Source of the DNA: an uncultured Colwellia sp.
GTDB lineage: Bacteria > Pseudomonadota > Gammaproteobacteria > Enterobacterales > Alteromonadaceae
DNA length: 64,000 nucleotides
Assembly: GCA_913058395.1 (NCBI GenBank)
Contig: CAJXQI010000008.1
Coordinates: 62,001 to 126,000 of the forward strand
Direction of reading: 5' to 3'
A model generated the notes under the pieces. The model was not told the origin of the DNA. It saw only the letters and a list, made by a program, of their open reading frames with translations, and did not search any database. Position numbers and translations under genes: made by a program. Shown piece after piece: positions 1 to 9,066 of this stretch (its first letter is position 1; each line of letters opens with the position of its first letter).

Positions 1-561
1 AACACCTTCAAACTTGACTAATGTTAAATCTTGCTTATTTAGGCGATGGTTTTCGCGCCCTTTAGTTAACGAGCTTTTGCTCATATCAATATTAACAACT
101 TTGCTTGCACCACCGGCAATAGCGGCAACAGAAAATGCACAGGTATAAGAAAATAAGTTTAATACGCATCTGTTTTCGCTGCGCTGCTTCACCCATTCTC
201 GGCCATTGCGCATATCTAAAAATAGACCAGAGTTTTGTGCTTTGCCTAGACTGATATGATATTTCAAACCATGTTCAAATGCGTGCAAACTGGTTATCTC
301 TTCACCCCATAATAATTCACAAGGGGCAAATTTACGGCAACGATATTGCACCTGAATAGACTGACATTTATCACTAAGCTTTCGCAACGCTTCAACTTGC
401 TCAGCTAACCATTGTGTTTCAACTTCTTGATACAAGGTAATTAGAATCACAGGCTCTAGCCAATCAACATTGACATGCGACAAATTAGGGTAGGCGTGAC
501 CTCGGCCATGGAATAGGCGTTGGCTTTCGGTAAAGTCGTGTGCTTTGATAAATTCAATCAT
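1..561 (-). CDS. Class I SAM-dependent methyltransferase, 5' part (RlmI/RlmK C-terminal type)
   Basis: The first 187 codons of a gene that runs off the left edge. The protein starts MIEFIKAHDF. Around residues 125-155 it has NLFSYTCAFS followed by an acidic strand end (VVNIDMS), which is motif I and the post-I region of the Rossmann-fold methyltransferases related to RlmI and the C-terminal half of RlmKL. Those family members methylate cytosine or guanine in 23S rRNA; the true substrate cannot be read from this part. The N-terminus looks too short and different to be the PUA domain of RlmI itself. The start is the ATG at 561; no strong ribosome-binding site precedes it. A terminator of the upstream transporter gene lies just before it, so it probably has its own promoter. 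Confidence 0.8.
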   Translation of the reverse strand, partial: MIEFIKAHDFTESQRLFHGRGHAYPNLSHVNVDWLEPVILITLYQEVETQWLAEQVEALRKLSDKCQSIQVQYRCRKFAPCELLWGEEITSLHAFEHGLKYHISLGKAQNSGLFLDMRNGREWVKQRSENRCVLNLFSYTCAFSVAAIAGGASKVVNIDMSKSSLTKGRENHRLNKQDLTLVKFEGV

Positions 562-578
562 AATACAAACTGTATAAC

Positions 579-617
579 AAAAATAAGGCCGGATAATAAC
601 AAATTATCAGGCCTTAT
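579..617 (-). terminator. Rho-independent terminator of the NSS transporter gene
   Basis: A 15-bp stem with one mismatch (583-597 against 603-617, five-base loop) is followed on the minus strand by TTTTGTTA. It lies 53 bases after the stop of the transporter gene and before the methyltransferase start, so it separates the two minus-strand genes. Confidence 0.75.
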
Positions 618-669
618 GGAGTATTTAAAAAACACAATGCATTTTAAATATCAGTTTAGCTATTCGACG

Positions 670-2094
670 TTAGAAACCAAAAATACTATATGCAAAGAAT
701 TTTTGTGCAACGGTATTAATAAAAATACCAAATACAATCACAGGAATAAATGTTCCAAGTGAAAAGTTAATGTACTTTTCGACCCAAGAGCCTTTGTAAT
801 TTTTATTACCGATGGCTAGTTCATCTGACAGGTTATGTTTCTTCCAACGATAGCTAACAAACATACAAAGTAAAAAGCCATTTAACGGTAAAATAGTATC
901 GTAGAAAACATCATAAATAATATCGAAGAATGAACGAACACCGCCAGCATAAAACGTAAATTCGGTGAAAAAAGACACCATACCAAACGATAAGGTAGCA
1001 AATACAGTTAATACACCCGCAGTCATCATTAGAATCGATAAGGCTTTTTTACGACTATGCTTCTTCTCAGTCACTAAATAAGAAACCGGTACTTCCAAAA
1101 TAGACACCAAAGAGGTGATGGCAGCAAAAAACACCAGTGTGAAGAAGAATAATGCAACCGCGCTAGCACCGATATAGCCGATAGATGTTTGTAAGGCTAA
1201 AAATATTTTAGGCAAGAAAGTAAAGATTAATGAAACTGAGCTATCACTCAATTCAGCAGGGTTTACATTGGGGTTAAATGAAAATACCGCCGGTAAAATC
1301 ATTAAACCCGCGGTAAAAGCAACTGCAGTATCAGTAAGAGCAACTAATTTTGCCGAGCCAACAATATCAGTTTTACTATCAATATAAGAGCCATAGGTAA
1401 TTAAAATACCCATACCTAAAGATAATGAGAAGAATGCTTGTGACAAGGCGCCATTGATAACCGCTGGGGTTAGCTTAGTAATGTCGGGGATAATAAAAAA
1501 CTTAACACCTGCAATCGCATTATCTAAGGTTAAAACAAATATCACCATCGCAAATAGCATGATAAATAACGTTGGCATCAATATTTTTGACGCGCGCTCA
1601 ATACCCTCTTTCACACCCGCAACTAAAATAAAGTTAATAATGGCGGCTACAGCTATCATGGCAACAAATAAATACGGGCTATTGATAAACTCACCAAAAC
1701 CATTGCTGCTGGCTAAGTAATCTAAATCACCCGCTAATGTTAAAGCGATATAGCCAAATATCCATACCGTTAACACCATATAAAAAACGGCAATCATAAA
1801 TGGCGTTAGCACGCCAAGAAAGCCTGCAGCTCCCCAAGCTTTGCTACCACCACTTAATGCTTTATAAGCACCAACAGGTTCTTTCTCTGTTTTACGGCCA
1901 ACCGCCATTTCGGCGATCATTACCGGTAAACAAATCAAGAAAACAAAAAGAGCATACATTAATAAAAATGCACCACCGCCGTTTTTTGCGGCGTTAACGG
2001 GAAAACCAACCAAATTACCAATACCAACCGCTGAGCCAGCGGCTGCTAAGATGAACCCTAAACGGGAACTAAAGTGTTCTCTTTCTGTACTCAT
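670..2094 (-). CDS. Sodium-dependent transporter, neurotransmitter:sodium symporter (NSS/SNF) family
   Basis: A 474-residue integral membrane protein with about 11-12 hydrophobic segments, the LeuT/MhsT fold. The N-terminus (FSSRLGFILAAAGSAVG, then IGNLVGFP) matches the unwound TM1 that binds Na+ and the substrate in LeuT, and the TM1 Asn sodium ligand is kept in GIGN. A Thr-Ser pair in AAITSLVSILE matches the TM8 part of the Na2 site. Family members import amino acids or small amines with Na+; this substrate is unknown. The Arg of the LeuT outer gate (FLRFP) is replaced by Gly (LVGFP). The ATG at 2094 has a good AAGGA five bases upstream. It is a single gene with its own terminator. Confidence 0.9.
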   Translation of the reverse strand: MSTEREHFSSRLGFILAAAGSAVGIGNLVGFPVNAAKNGGGAFLLMYALFVFLICLPVMIAEMAVGRKTEKEPVGAYKALSGGSKAWGAAGFLGVLTPFMIAVFYMVLTVWIFGYIALTLAGDLDYLASSNGFGEFINSPYLFVAMIAVAAIINFILVAGVKEGIERASKILMPTLFIMLFAMVIFVLTLDNAIAGVKFFIIPDITKLTPAVINGALSQAFFSLSLGMGILITYGSYIDSKTDIVGSAKLVALTDTAVAFTAGLMILPAVFSFNPNVNPAELSDSSVSLIFTFLPKIFLALQTSIGYIGASAVALFFFTLVFFAAITSLVSILEVPVSYLVTEKKHSRKKALSILMMTAGVLTVFATLSFGMVSFFTEFTFYAGGVRSFFDIIYDVFYDTILPLNGFLLCMFVSYRWKKHNLSDELAIGNKNYKGSWVEKYINFSLGTFIPVIVFGIFINTVAQKFFAYSIFGF

Positions 2095-2322
2095 AAATGT
2101 CCTTCATTGTAAATTTTGCTGAGCTAATAATTATTATTTTGTGTTACACCCAAATGCATTTATTTAGGTGTACAGGTGCTCATTTATTTGCTGCTCGCTA
2201 TTGCAAACGCTGACTGATGCTAGCAGGCTTTTTTCTTAATGTCTTGTTTTGATATGGCTTAGTACGAAGCAAAGTGTATATAAATTATTGCAGTGGTTTG
2301 CCAGTATCAATAAGTGCTAAAC

Positions 2323-3165
2323 TTATTTAACATAAAACGTAGCATTCATAATATTTAGAATGTTTGCCGTTTCAATTCTGGCAAAATCTGCCGCGTCAAT
2401 AAGGTCGCTTGTTGCGATTTTTAATGACTGACATAGCTTTGCATCAACAGTATCATCGTAACTAAATACTTCAGGGTGGCATTCCACCAGTGCCAAGCGT
2501 GACGCTAGATACAGCACTTTTACATCTTTATTAATTTGTATACTGTCAGCATTATTATAGTGACGAATAGGTAAAATTATTTTTTCTGGGATTTGCCAAA
2601 TTTTCAATAATTCAGCTGAAACATCAGTATAAGTAAATCCTAATAATTGCTGTTGTAACTGCCAAGGCAGTATATTTTCATCATAACCTTCACATTGTTT
2701 GGCAAGCTCAGGTGATATTTTAGCAACAATTAGCTCACCAAAATTTTGCAACAAACCAGCAACAAATAAACGTTCAATATCGCGAATACCAGAGGTAATT
2801 GCCAAATTTTTGGTTGCTAAGCCACAGAAAACACTCATATGCCAAAATCTTTTCAAGTCAATCGACTGATTAGAAAAGTGCTTAAATGCAGTTGCGGCAA
2901 CATCCACCAACATCATGTTATAAATGGCTTGTGTTCCAATGATGGTAATTGCCCGTGAAATCGTACTAATTTCGCCAGGAAAACTATAAATTGCACTATT
3001 AGCAATTTGCAGCAAACGCGACGTCATCGACGGATCAATACTGATGACATTAGCAAAGTCTTCAATCGTTGAATTATCGTCTTCCATCAAAGCTTTCACT
3101 TTAAAGCAAGCATCAGGTAACGCGAAAGAACCATTCGCCTGCATGGCGTAATCATGAGCATTCAT
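2323..3165 (-). CDS. HDOD domain protein
   Basis: A 280-residue soluble protein. Residues of about 15-210 match the HDOD domain, a degenerate HD-type output domain: FALPDACFKVKALMEDDNST, DPSMTSRLLQIANSA, ISRAITIIGTQAI and FVAGLLQNFGELI are family-typical. HDOD proteins act as signalling or scaffold proteins, often in c-di-GMP, chemotaxis or twitching networks, with no known enzyme activity. A longer frame opens with TTG at 3168, but the ATG at 3165 has AAGGAT 11 bases upstream and is preferred. The gene begins 30 bases after the stop of the M28 peptidase gene, so the two may be cotranscribed. No partner domain (GGDEF, EAL, receiver) is fused. Confidence 0.85.
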   Translation of the reverse strand: MNAHDYAMQANGSFALPDACFKVKALMEDDNSTIEDFANVISIDPSMTSRLLQIANSAIYSFPGEISTISRAITIIGTQAIYNMMLVDVAATAFKHFSNQSIDLKRFWHMSVFCGLATKNLAITSGIRDIERLFVAGLLQNFGELIVAKISPELAKQCEGYDENILPWQLQQQLLGFTYTDVSAELLKIWQIPEKIILPIRHYNNADSIQINKDVKVLYLASRLALVECHPEVFSYDDTVDAKLCQSLKIATSDLIDAADFARIETANILNIMNATFYVK

Positions 3166-3195
3166 CAATTGAAAATATCCTTATTTAATTTTACA

Positions 3196-4887
3196 TTATT
3201 GTGCAAAGATTAAACCGAAAAAGTCACCATCATGCCATTTAGGGCGGTCTGACTGATTAGCAATTTCTATACCTATCATCATATTCACTAAAGCAAAGTT
3301 TGCGGCAGCATCATAATTTATAGGTAGACTTGTTTCATCACTGTGTTGGTGATAGTGATTTTTTAAAAAATCGCCAAATACTGCGCCACCATCAATATCA
3401 TCATCAGTCGATTTAAAACCAGTCATTAAAAACACTGACGGAATACCCGCCTTAACAAAACTATAATGATCACTACGGGTGAATAGTGCTTGTTCTGGCA
3501 TTGGGTCTTCACTCAGTTCAATATCAATTTTTTGTGCAGCAGTTTTAACACTATCTCCCATCGTAGAATGCGTTGACCCAAACGCAATAACATCAGCAAA
3601 AGGATATAAAATTAGCGGCATATCTAAGTTAACATTGGCGACTAATTGTGTAACGGGTACTGTTGGATTATTAGCAAAATAGCTAGAGCCTAACAAACCT
3701 TTTTCTTCACCTGTTACGACAACAAATAGCACCGAACGTTTTGGTTTGGTCGGCATTGCCGCGAGTAGTCTCGCTGTTTCAAGTAAAATAGCGACGCCAG
3801 AAGCATTATCTAAAGCTCCATTATTAATGGTATCGGTTTCATCACCATGGGCACTAACGCCGATATGATCTAAGTGGGCACTAAAAACTACATATTCATT
3901 TTTTAATTGCTCATCACTACCTTCAATTGCCGCAATTATATTTGGGCTAGAAATCGTTTCATGCCGAGAACGATTTTTCAGGGTTATTTTATAAGGTAAG
4001 TTAAAGCCCATAATCGCGTTGTTATCAGTATCAGCAGTAAAAATGTCGTCAAGTTCACGCACTGCACCGTTAAATAAAGCTTTAGCTGCATCATGCTGAA
4101 TATAAGCGCCCGCCACAATTTCTGGGTGCTTGCCATAAGGAGTATCTGTTTTAGTTAGCCAATTTAAACTTGGCGCATTGGCATATTGAGCTGATTTCTC
4201 AAAACTACGTACTTGTTCACGTTTTGGTGTATGAATAGTAATAAAACCGACCGCTCCGTGTTCAGCAGCATGACGGCTTTTTTCGGCACCAGAGCCGATA
4301 TGGGCACCTTCTTCAGATGGCAAATCATCTGGCCTGCCAGATAAGGCAACAACGATTTTATTTTTAACATCAATATTTTGGTAGTCGTTGTAACCAAACT
4401 CATCAGAAATAACACCATAACCAACAAAAACTGTTTCTGCAGTAATCGCGGTATCATTTTGTAAACTTGATCCCGATGTGAGAAATTCTGTTCCGTAGGA
4501 CAAATCTACGTCGCCTGTTAGACCGTGAATCGTCGCGACAGCTGAGCCTTCAATTAAATAACTTTTTCTAAAACTGACTTTCTGTTCAAAACCTTGCGAG
4601 TTAACTCCGATGCTTTCTCCCCTCGGCGTTAACCCTAGCTGTTTAAAGTAGGATTTGACATAATTTGCCGCTATTTGATAACCATTACTTCCGGTATCTC
4701 TTCCCTGTAAAGTATCATCAGCCAAAAATTCAATATGCGCTTTAATATTAGCTGCGTTGACTTGGTTAGGGGCTTCTTCGACGCTTACTCGTTCTGTAGG
4801 CTGCTGTTTATTACACGCAAATAATGCCATAGCAGGTAAGACAACTAGTGTGAATAATTTAACGCTTTTCGGCAGGGATAGTTTCAT
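3196..4887 (-). CDS. Secreted M28 family metallopeptidase with PA domain, predicted lipoprotein
   Basis: A 563-residue zinc aminopeptidase-type exopeptidase. The N-terminus is a lipoprotein signal peptide ending LFAC with the lipid-modified Cys at 25, so the enzyme should sit on a membrane facing the periplasm or the outside. A PA (protease-associated) insert lies at roughly 120-290. The M28 ligands are visible: His338 (AHLDH), Asp360 (ALDNASG), Glu394-Glu395 (GEEKG), Asp422 (NLDMP) and His515 (HQHSDE). This complete set predicts a co-catalytic two-zinc enzyme releasing N-terminal amino acids from peptides. It is the upstream gene of a possible pair with the HDOD gene. The second M28 enzyme at 60638 is a different subfamily. 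Confidence 0.9.
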   Translation of the reverse strand: MKLSLPKSVKLFTLVVLPAMALFACNKQQPTERVSVEEAPNQVNAANIKAHIEFLADDTLQGRDTGSNGYQIAANYVKSYFKQLGLTPRGESIGVNSQGFEQKVSFRKSYLIEGSAVATIHGLTGDVDLSYGTEFLTSGSSLQNDTAITAETVFVGYGVISDEFGYNDYQNIDVKNKIVVALSGRPDDLPSEEGAHIGSGAEKSRHAAEHGAVGFITIHTPKREQVRSFEKSAQYANAPSLNWLTKTDTPYGKHPEIVAGAYIQHDAAKALFNGAVRELDDIFTADTDNNAIMGFNLPYKITLKNRSRHETISSPNIIAAIEGSDEQLKNEYVVFSAHLDHIGVSAHGDETDTINNGALDNASGVAILLETARLLAAMPTKPKRSVLFVVVTGEEKGLLGSSYFANNPTVPVTQLVANVNLDMPLILYPFADVIAFGSTHSTMGDSVKTAAQKIDIELSEDPMPEQALFTRSDHYSFVKAGIPSVFLMTGFKSTDDDIDGGAVFGDFLKNHYHQHSDETSLPINYDAAANFALVNMMIGIEIANQSDRPKWHDGDFFGLIFAQ

Positions 4888-5130
4888 GGAATTCTCTTGT
4901 CATTGAGCCAATGGAATTAATGACAAGTTAATTGTCGAACCAATTCTCTTGGATTTATTATTCTTATACTTGTATGAAAGCTTACCCTAAAGGCAATAAT
5001 CGACAATGTTGCTTACAAGCAATCTAATTAACACTATATCGGCTGTAAAAACAAAAAACTAGCTCACAAGTTTACTTGTATCAAAGATAATATCGACAAG
5101 TGTTGCGTTAACTTTGCGCTAGGTAATCAG

Positions 5131-5610
5131 CTACTCTAAAATTGGTATCCCTGAGTGACGTTTGACATGATCAATCACAACATAAGTATGGGTTTGAGAA
5201 ACACCAGGTAATTCAACAATAACGCCTAACAGCAATCGATAGGCGTCCATATTTTCAAAACACAGCTTTAATAAATAATCAAAACCACCCGCCACCATAT
5301 GACATTCAGAAACTTCTTTAATGGTAATAACTTGTTGTCTGAAATCATTAAAAATATCTGCGGTAGTTCTATCTAGTGTCACTTGAATAAACGCTGACAT
5401 GCCATATTTTAACTTACTGGCATTTAAAAATGCTCCGTAGCGTTCTATATAACCATCTTGCTCAAGACGTTTTACTCTTTCTAAACATGGGCTTGCACTT
5501 AAGTTGACTCGTTTAGACAACTCACTATTAGAAATGCGGCCATCTTTTTGCAAAGCGTCCAAAATAGTTAAGTCTATTCTATCTAAAGTTTTAGTTTTAT
5601 CGGTTGCCAT
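5131..5610 (-). CDS. Lrp/AsnC family transcriptional regulator
   Basis: A 159-residue regulator with the two Lrp parts: an N-terminal winged helix-turn-helix (about 10-60: LDRIDLTILDALQKDGRISN, ELSKRVNLSASPCLERVKRL) and a C-terminal RAM ligand-binding/oligomerisation domain (about 68-150: HMVAGGFDYLLKL, LPGVSQTHTYVV). The HTH is very close to E. coli Lrp, while the C-terminal half is more divergent, so it may be a paralogue such as a BkdR-type amino acid catabolism regulator rather than the global Lrp. It is monocistronic. No amino acid operon adjoins it, so its target is not apparent. The ATG at 5610 follows AAGGAG-like bases at a suitable distance. Confidence 0.9.
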   Translation of the reverse strand: MATDKTKTLDRIDLTILDALQKDGRISNSELSKRVNLSASPCLERVKRLEQDGYIERYGAFLNASKLKYGMSAFIQVTLDRTTADIFNDFRQQVITIKEVSECHMVAGGFDYLLKLCFENMDAYRLLLGVIVELPGVSQTHTYVVIDHVKRHSGIPILE

Positions 5611-5734
5611 GAAGAGTACTTTTAAGGAGTTAAGTGTAAATTACAGAATAAATTAACGTAAAATATCATAAAACGCTAATAGATTTTCTTGTCTTTCTTA
5701 CGGTAGCTATTAGCTGCCGTTAATTAAGTGTTAT

Positions 5735-8302
5735 TTAGCTTTTGCTAAGTAAAAAAGCTTCAATATCACCGCCAGGTAAAGGCTTATAAAAGTGATACCC
5801 TTGGCCATAAATACAGCCCATTTGGGTTAATAATTTAGCATCAGCTGCATTTTCAATTCCCTCACCAATAGTTGCCATATTTAAACTTGCCGCTAAATCA
5901 ATTATGGTTTTAATAATTGCTTGGTGATTACCTTTTTCGTGCACATTCTCAATAAAAGATCGGTCAATTTTTAGTACATCCATTGGAAAACGATGTAAGT
6001 AACTTAAACTAGAATATCCAGTGCCAAAATCATCAAGTAAAATCTTTATACCCATTTTTTTCAATGCCCGCATATTATCTAGAACGACATTGTTATTTTC
6101 CAATAAAGCCCGCTCTGTTAGTTCAACTCGAACTTGATGTGGTTGCACACCTGTTTTATCAATAACATTCTGAATATCTTGCGGCAAACTTAAGCTGAAA
6201 AAATGATTACAATATAAATTACAACTAACATACAGGTGTTTTAAACCGAGGCGCTCTTGCCAAATTTTCAATTGACGGCAAGATTTCTCTAATATCTGCA
6301 TATCAATTGCCATGACTAAATTGGTTTCTTCAGCTAAAGGAATAAAGTCATTTGGAAAGACAAAACCACGTTTCGAACTTTTCCAACGCGCTAGAGCCTC
6401 AAAACCAATAATTTTTTCACCTGCCAGCTCTACAATCGGTTGAAAATAAGGTTCAAATTCTTGCTTAGTGATAGCTTCACGAATATCAGATTCAAGTGAC
6501 AAGGCATTTTGCACTTTTTTATGCATGCTTGAGTCAAATACTTCATAGCGCCCTTTGCCTTTATCTTTTGCATGATACATAGCCGTATCCGCATCTCTAA
6601 GCATAGTGTCAGCGCTACTATAGCGCTCGTTATTAAAGAGTACGCCAATACTCGTACCAATAAACACAGATTGATTTTCAATAATAAAAGGTGATGACAA
6701 AAGTTCTGTAATACGTTTTGCAATATCGTAAGCTTCATCATTACTTTCTAAGTCTTCAACCAAAATAACAAACTCGTCACCACCTAAACGTGCAACTGTG
6801 TCTTTATCTCTTACTGTGTCGACTAATGCCAAGGCGATTTCTTTTAAAAGCATGTCGCCAGCATGATGGCCTAAACTATCATTAACGACTTTAAAACGGT
6901 CTAAATCTAGGAATAAAATAGCAAACTTTGAGTCAGGTCGGCGTTTGTTACAAGCAATGGCATGGTTTAATAAATCAGTGAAAACAGCACGATTTGGCAA
7001 CCCTGTTAAAATATCGTGAGAAGCGGCATGTTTGAGTTTTTCTTCTGCTTCTTTACGTTGTTTTATCTCATCTTCAAGTGCCACCGTTCTCAGCTTTACT
7101 TGGTGTTCCAATAACTCATGGGCTTTACGTTCATAATCAGCTATTTCTCGACGTTTAATGGCAGACGCAACATGTCGAGAAACAAAGCGTAAAAGCTCTG
7201 CATCTTGCTCAGAAAAGCATAGTGATTTTTGATAACTTTGCAGCACCATTGCACCCAATACTTCACCAGAATGAATTAAAGGTACGCCTAACCAAGAAAC
7301 AGCCTTGTCCTGTGGTTTAACTACTCTATCTTCTTGGTATAATTTTAGCATCGCGGGTCTATCAAGCAGCACAGTTTCCGCACTTTTAAGTACTAATTCA
7401 GTGAAGCCTTTACCCAGTTTACGAGGCTCAAATGCTTTAACAACGTGCTCTGGTGACTGATCTAAATAGTAAGTGAAGTAAATTTCGTTGCTAACTTTAT
7501 TATATTTTGCAATATAAAAATTTTCAGCATTAATCAACTGACCAATAATGTTATGAACCATATTGTAAAAGGTTTCAATATCAATACTCGGATCATTTGT
7601 TAATTCTGAAATACGATAAAGTGACTCTTGTAATAACTCAGCTTTTTCACGATCTCGAATTTGTTTCATTAATTCACGTGTGCGCGCATCAACTGCTGAC
7701 TGCAGTCTTTCTCTATCTTGTAAGCGTGTTAAGGCAGTCACAATATGTTGTGCGGTAAATGACAATAAATCACATTCAGACGCTTGGTAACGTGTTGCAG
7801 CAGAGTAGCTTTGTACCGCCATAACGCCGATAACAAAGCCGTCATGCATCAAAGGGACCCCCAACCAATCAACGCCAGCAGTACCAACAGACTTGATTTT
7901 TTGCTCTTGCTCCAACTGTCTAATCACTTCTGGTGTCGCCAATAACGCTTTACCGGTTTCAATAACATGACAAGTCATTGAACCCATAAAATCCTCAATA
8001 GGGTAGACACGCTTTTCCATTTCATCTTTTTCATCTACATGATAAACCAGCTCTAATGTTGCTAAAGTTTGGTCATATAAAACAATATAGAAATTATTGG
8101 CGCTCATTATAGAGGCAATAGAATGATGAACTTGGGTAAAAAATGTATCTAGATTTGCACAATCAGTCGACAATTGATTGAGCTTAAAAAGCGCGGTGTA
8201 GCGATCTTGAAGGATTTGATGTTGTTCCAGTAACGCGACGGGATTTTTTGTTAAATCGGAAACATTCAAGGGTTCTAATGGATTTGTCAACATTTTCACC
8301 AT
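5735..8302 (-). CDS. Bifunctional c-di-GMP protein: GAF-GAF-GGDEF-EAL
   Basis: A cytoplasmic sensor of about 855 residues with no membrane segment. Two similar GAF domains (about 35-200 and 225-395; both carry a WLGVPL block) are each followed by a short coiled coil. The GGDEF domain (about 425-585) has an intact GGDEF at 507-511 and an RDKD inhibitory site exactly five residues before it. The EAL domain (about 600-850) keeps FEALAR (EAL 635-637), ELTE, LLDDFGTGYSS, the KID lysine and the EGIEN glutamate. Both diguanylate cyclase and phosphodiesterase activity are therefore possible, tuned by a GAF ligand. The frame can open at TTG 8323, but ATG 8302 is preferred; ATG 8293 is also possible, since no site has a strong ribosome-binding sequence. 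Confidence 0.9.
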   Translation of the reverse strand: MVKMLTNPLEPLNVSDLTKNPVALLEQHQILQDRYTALFKLNQLSTDCANLDTFFTQVHHSIASIMSANNFYIVLYDQTLATLELVYHVDEKDEMEKRVYPIEDFMGSMTCHVIETGKALLATPEVIRQLEQEQKIKSVGTAGVDWLGVPLMHDGFVIGVMAVQSYSAATRYQASECDLLSFTAQHIVTALTRLQDRERLQSAVDARTRELMKQIRDREKAELLQESLYRISELTNDPSIDIETFYNMVHNIIGQLINAENFYIAKYNKVSNEIYFTYYLDQSPEHVVKAFEPRKLGKGFTELVLKSAETVLLDRPAMLKLYQEDRVVKPQDKAVSWLGVPLIHSGEVLGAMVLQSYQKSLCFSEQDAELLRFVSRHVASAIKRREIADYERKAHELLEHQVKLRTVALEDEIKQRKEAEEKLKHAASHDILTGLPNRAVFTDLLNHAIACNKRRPDSKFAILFLDLDRFKVVNDSLGHHAGDMLLKEIALALVDTVRDKDTVARLGGDEFVILVEDLESNDEAYDIAKRITELLSSPFIIENQSVFIGTSIGVLFNNERYSSADTMLRDADTAMYHAKDKGKGRYEVFDSSMHKKVQNALSLESDIREAITKQEFEPYFQPIVELAGEKIIGFEALARWKSSKRGFVFPNDFIPLAEETNLVMAIDMQILEKSCRQLKIWQERLGLKHLYVSCNLYCNHFFSLSLPQDIQNVIDKTGVQPHQVRVELTERALLENNNVVLDNMRALKKMGIKILLDDFGTGYSSLSYLHRFPMDVLKIDRSFIENVHEKGNHQAIIKTIIDLAASLNMATIGEGIENAADAKLLTQMGCIYGQGYHFYKPLPGGDIEAFLLSKS

Positions 8303-8413
8303 GCTCACGTTCAAGTTAATCAAGCCGTTTATCGATACCAGTATTACAAAAGATAAAGTAGCAGAAAAGGATCAAAAACTTCATTGCCATGTACTTTAGT
8401 TTTTGAAGATTTG

Positions 8414-8448
8414 ACAGCTAAAGGCATAAAAAATATAGCTTTAGCTGT
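8414..8448. repeat. 10-bp perfect inverted repeat upstream of the GGDEF-EAL gene
   Basis: ACAGCTAAAG at 8414-8423 and CTTTAGCTGT at 8439-8448 are perfect complements around a 15-base AT-rich loop. It lies in the 285-base gap between the small lipoprotein gene and the GGDEF-EAL gene, both on the minus strand. No T-run follows on either strand, so it is either a weak terminator, an mRNA hairpin or an operator. Nothing else stands out in this gap. Confidence 0.4.
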
Positions 8449-8587
8449 TGATTTAATTTCTCACCTAATACGATAGAAGTAAAGCATTTACTTCCTCTTC
8501 TTTGATTTCAGTAAGCTAAAATCAATCTAATAGAAGCGACAATAAAGCTAATACTGTTAGGCCAAATTAAGAACCAACAATAATACT

Positions 8588-8875
8588 CTAGTTACTCAAC
8601 TTTTGCGCATCAGCAACTTGTGCCTTATTTCCGCAAACACCGGCTTGTTTATCGTCACGATAAAAGCGAATATCAATGCAATCTTGCTGATACCTGCGTT
8701 CTAACTCTGTACGAATTAATGGCTTACTTTTAGCATTAATGATTTGTTTATGCAGCGATTGGCATTGCTGTACTTGCTCTGACGCCAGTGTCACATCTTC
8801 ACAAATACTATCGTGTGAACTACAACCTGAAAAAAATAATACCCCGGAAACTATCAAAACTAATTGTTTCATCAT
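8588..8875 (-). CDS. Small cysteine-containing lipoprotein, function unknown
   Basis: A 95-residue protein with a lipoprotein signal peptide (MMKQLVLIVSGVLFFSGCSS; lipid Cys at 18). The mature part is charged and predicted helical, with four further Cys (ICED, QQCQ, QDCI, GVCG), enough for two periplasmic disulfides. I do not recognise the family. Two adjacent ATGs at 8875 and 8872 could start it; the upstream GTGAAG is a weak ribosome-binding site. It stands alone between the divergent oxygenase gene and the GGDEF-EAL gene. Its support as a real gene comes from the complete lipobox and the absence of any competing frame. Confidence 0.65.
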   Translation of the reverse strand: MMKQLVLIVSGVLFFSGCSSHDSICEDVTLASEQVQQCQSLHKQIINAKSKPLIRTELERRYQQDCIDIRFYRDDKQAGVCGNKAQVADAQKLSN

Positions 8876-9066
8876 TTACTTCACTTATTTTGCTAAAAAA
8901 TTAATTAATATCGAGAGCTAACTCTCTCGTATAAAACGACTAAAATTTTCTTATTAATATTTATAGGTAAGGTTAGGCTTTTGAAATCACCCTCTTTCCT
9001 TAGTTTGGGTATATAATACGTAAAAATAAAGTTTAAGCATTAAGATTATTGTATTAGGGGAAATTT

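Noticed and set aside
520-762. Plus-strand frame of 80 codons across the left intergenic gap
   Set aside because: It covers the methyltransferase start, the transporter terminator and the transporter 3' end; composition is not protein-like and there is no ribosome-binding site.
2317-2340. AATAAGT/ACTTATT hairpin at the end of the HDOD gene as terminator
   Set aside because: The stem is only seven AT pairs, overlaps the stop codon and has no T-run.
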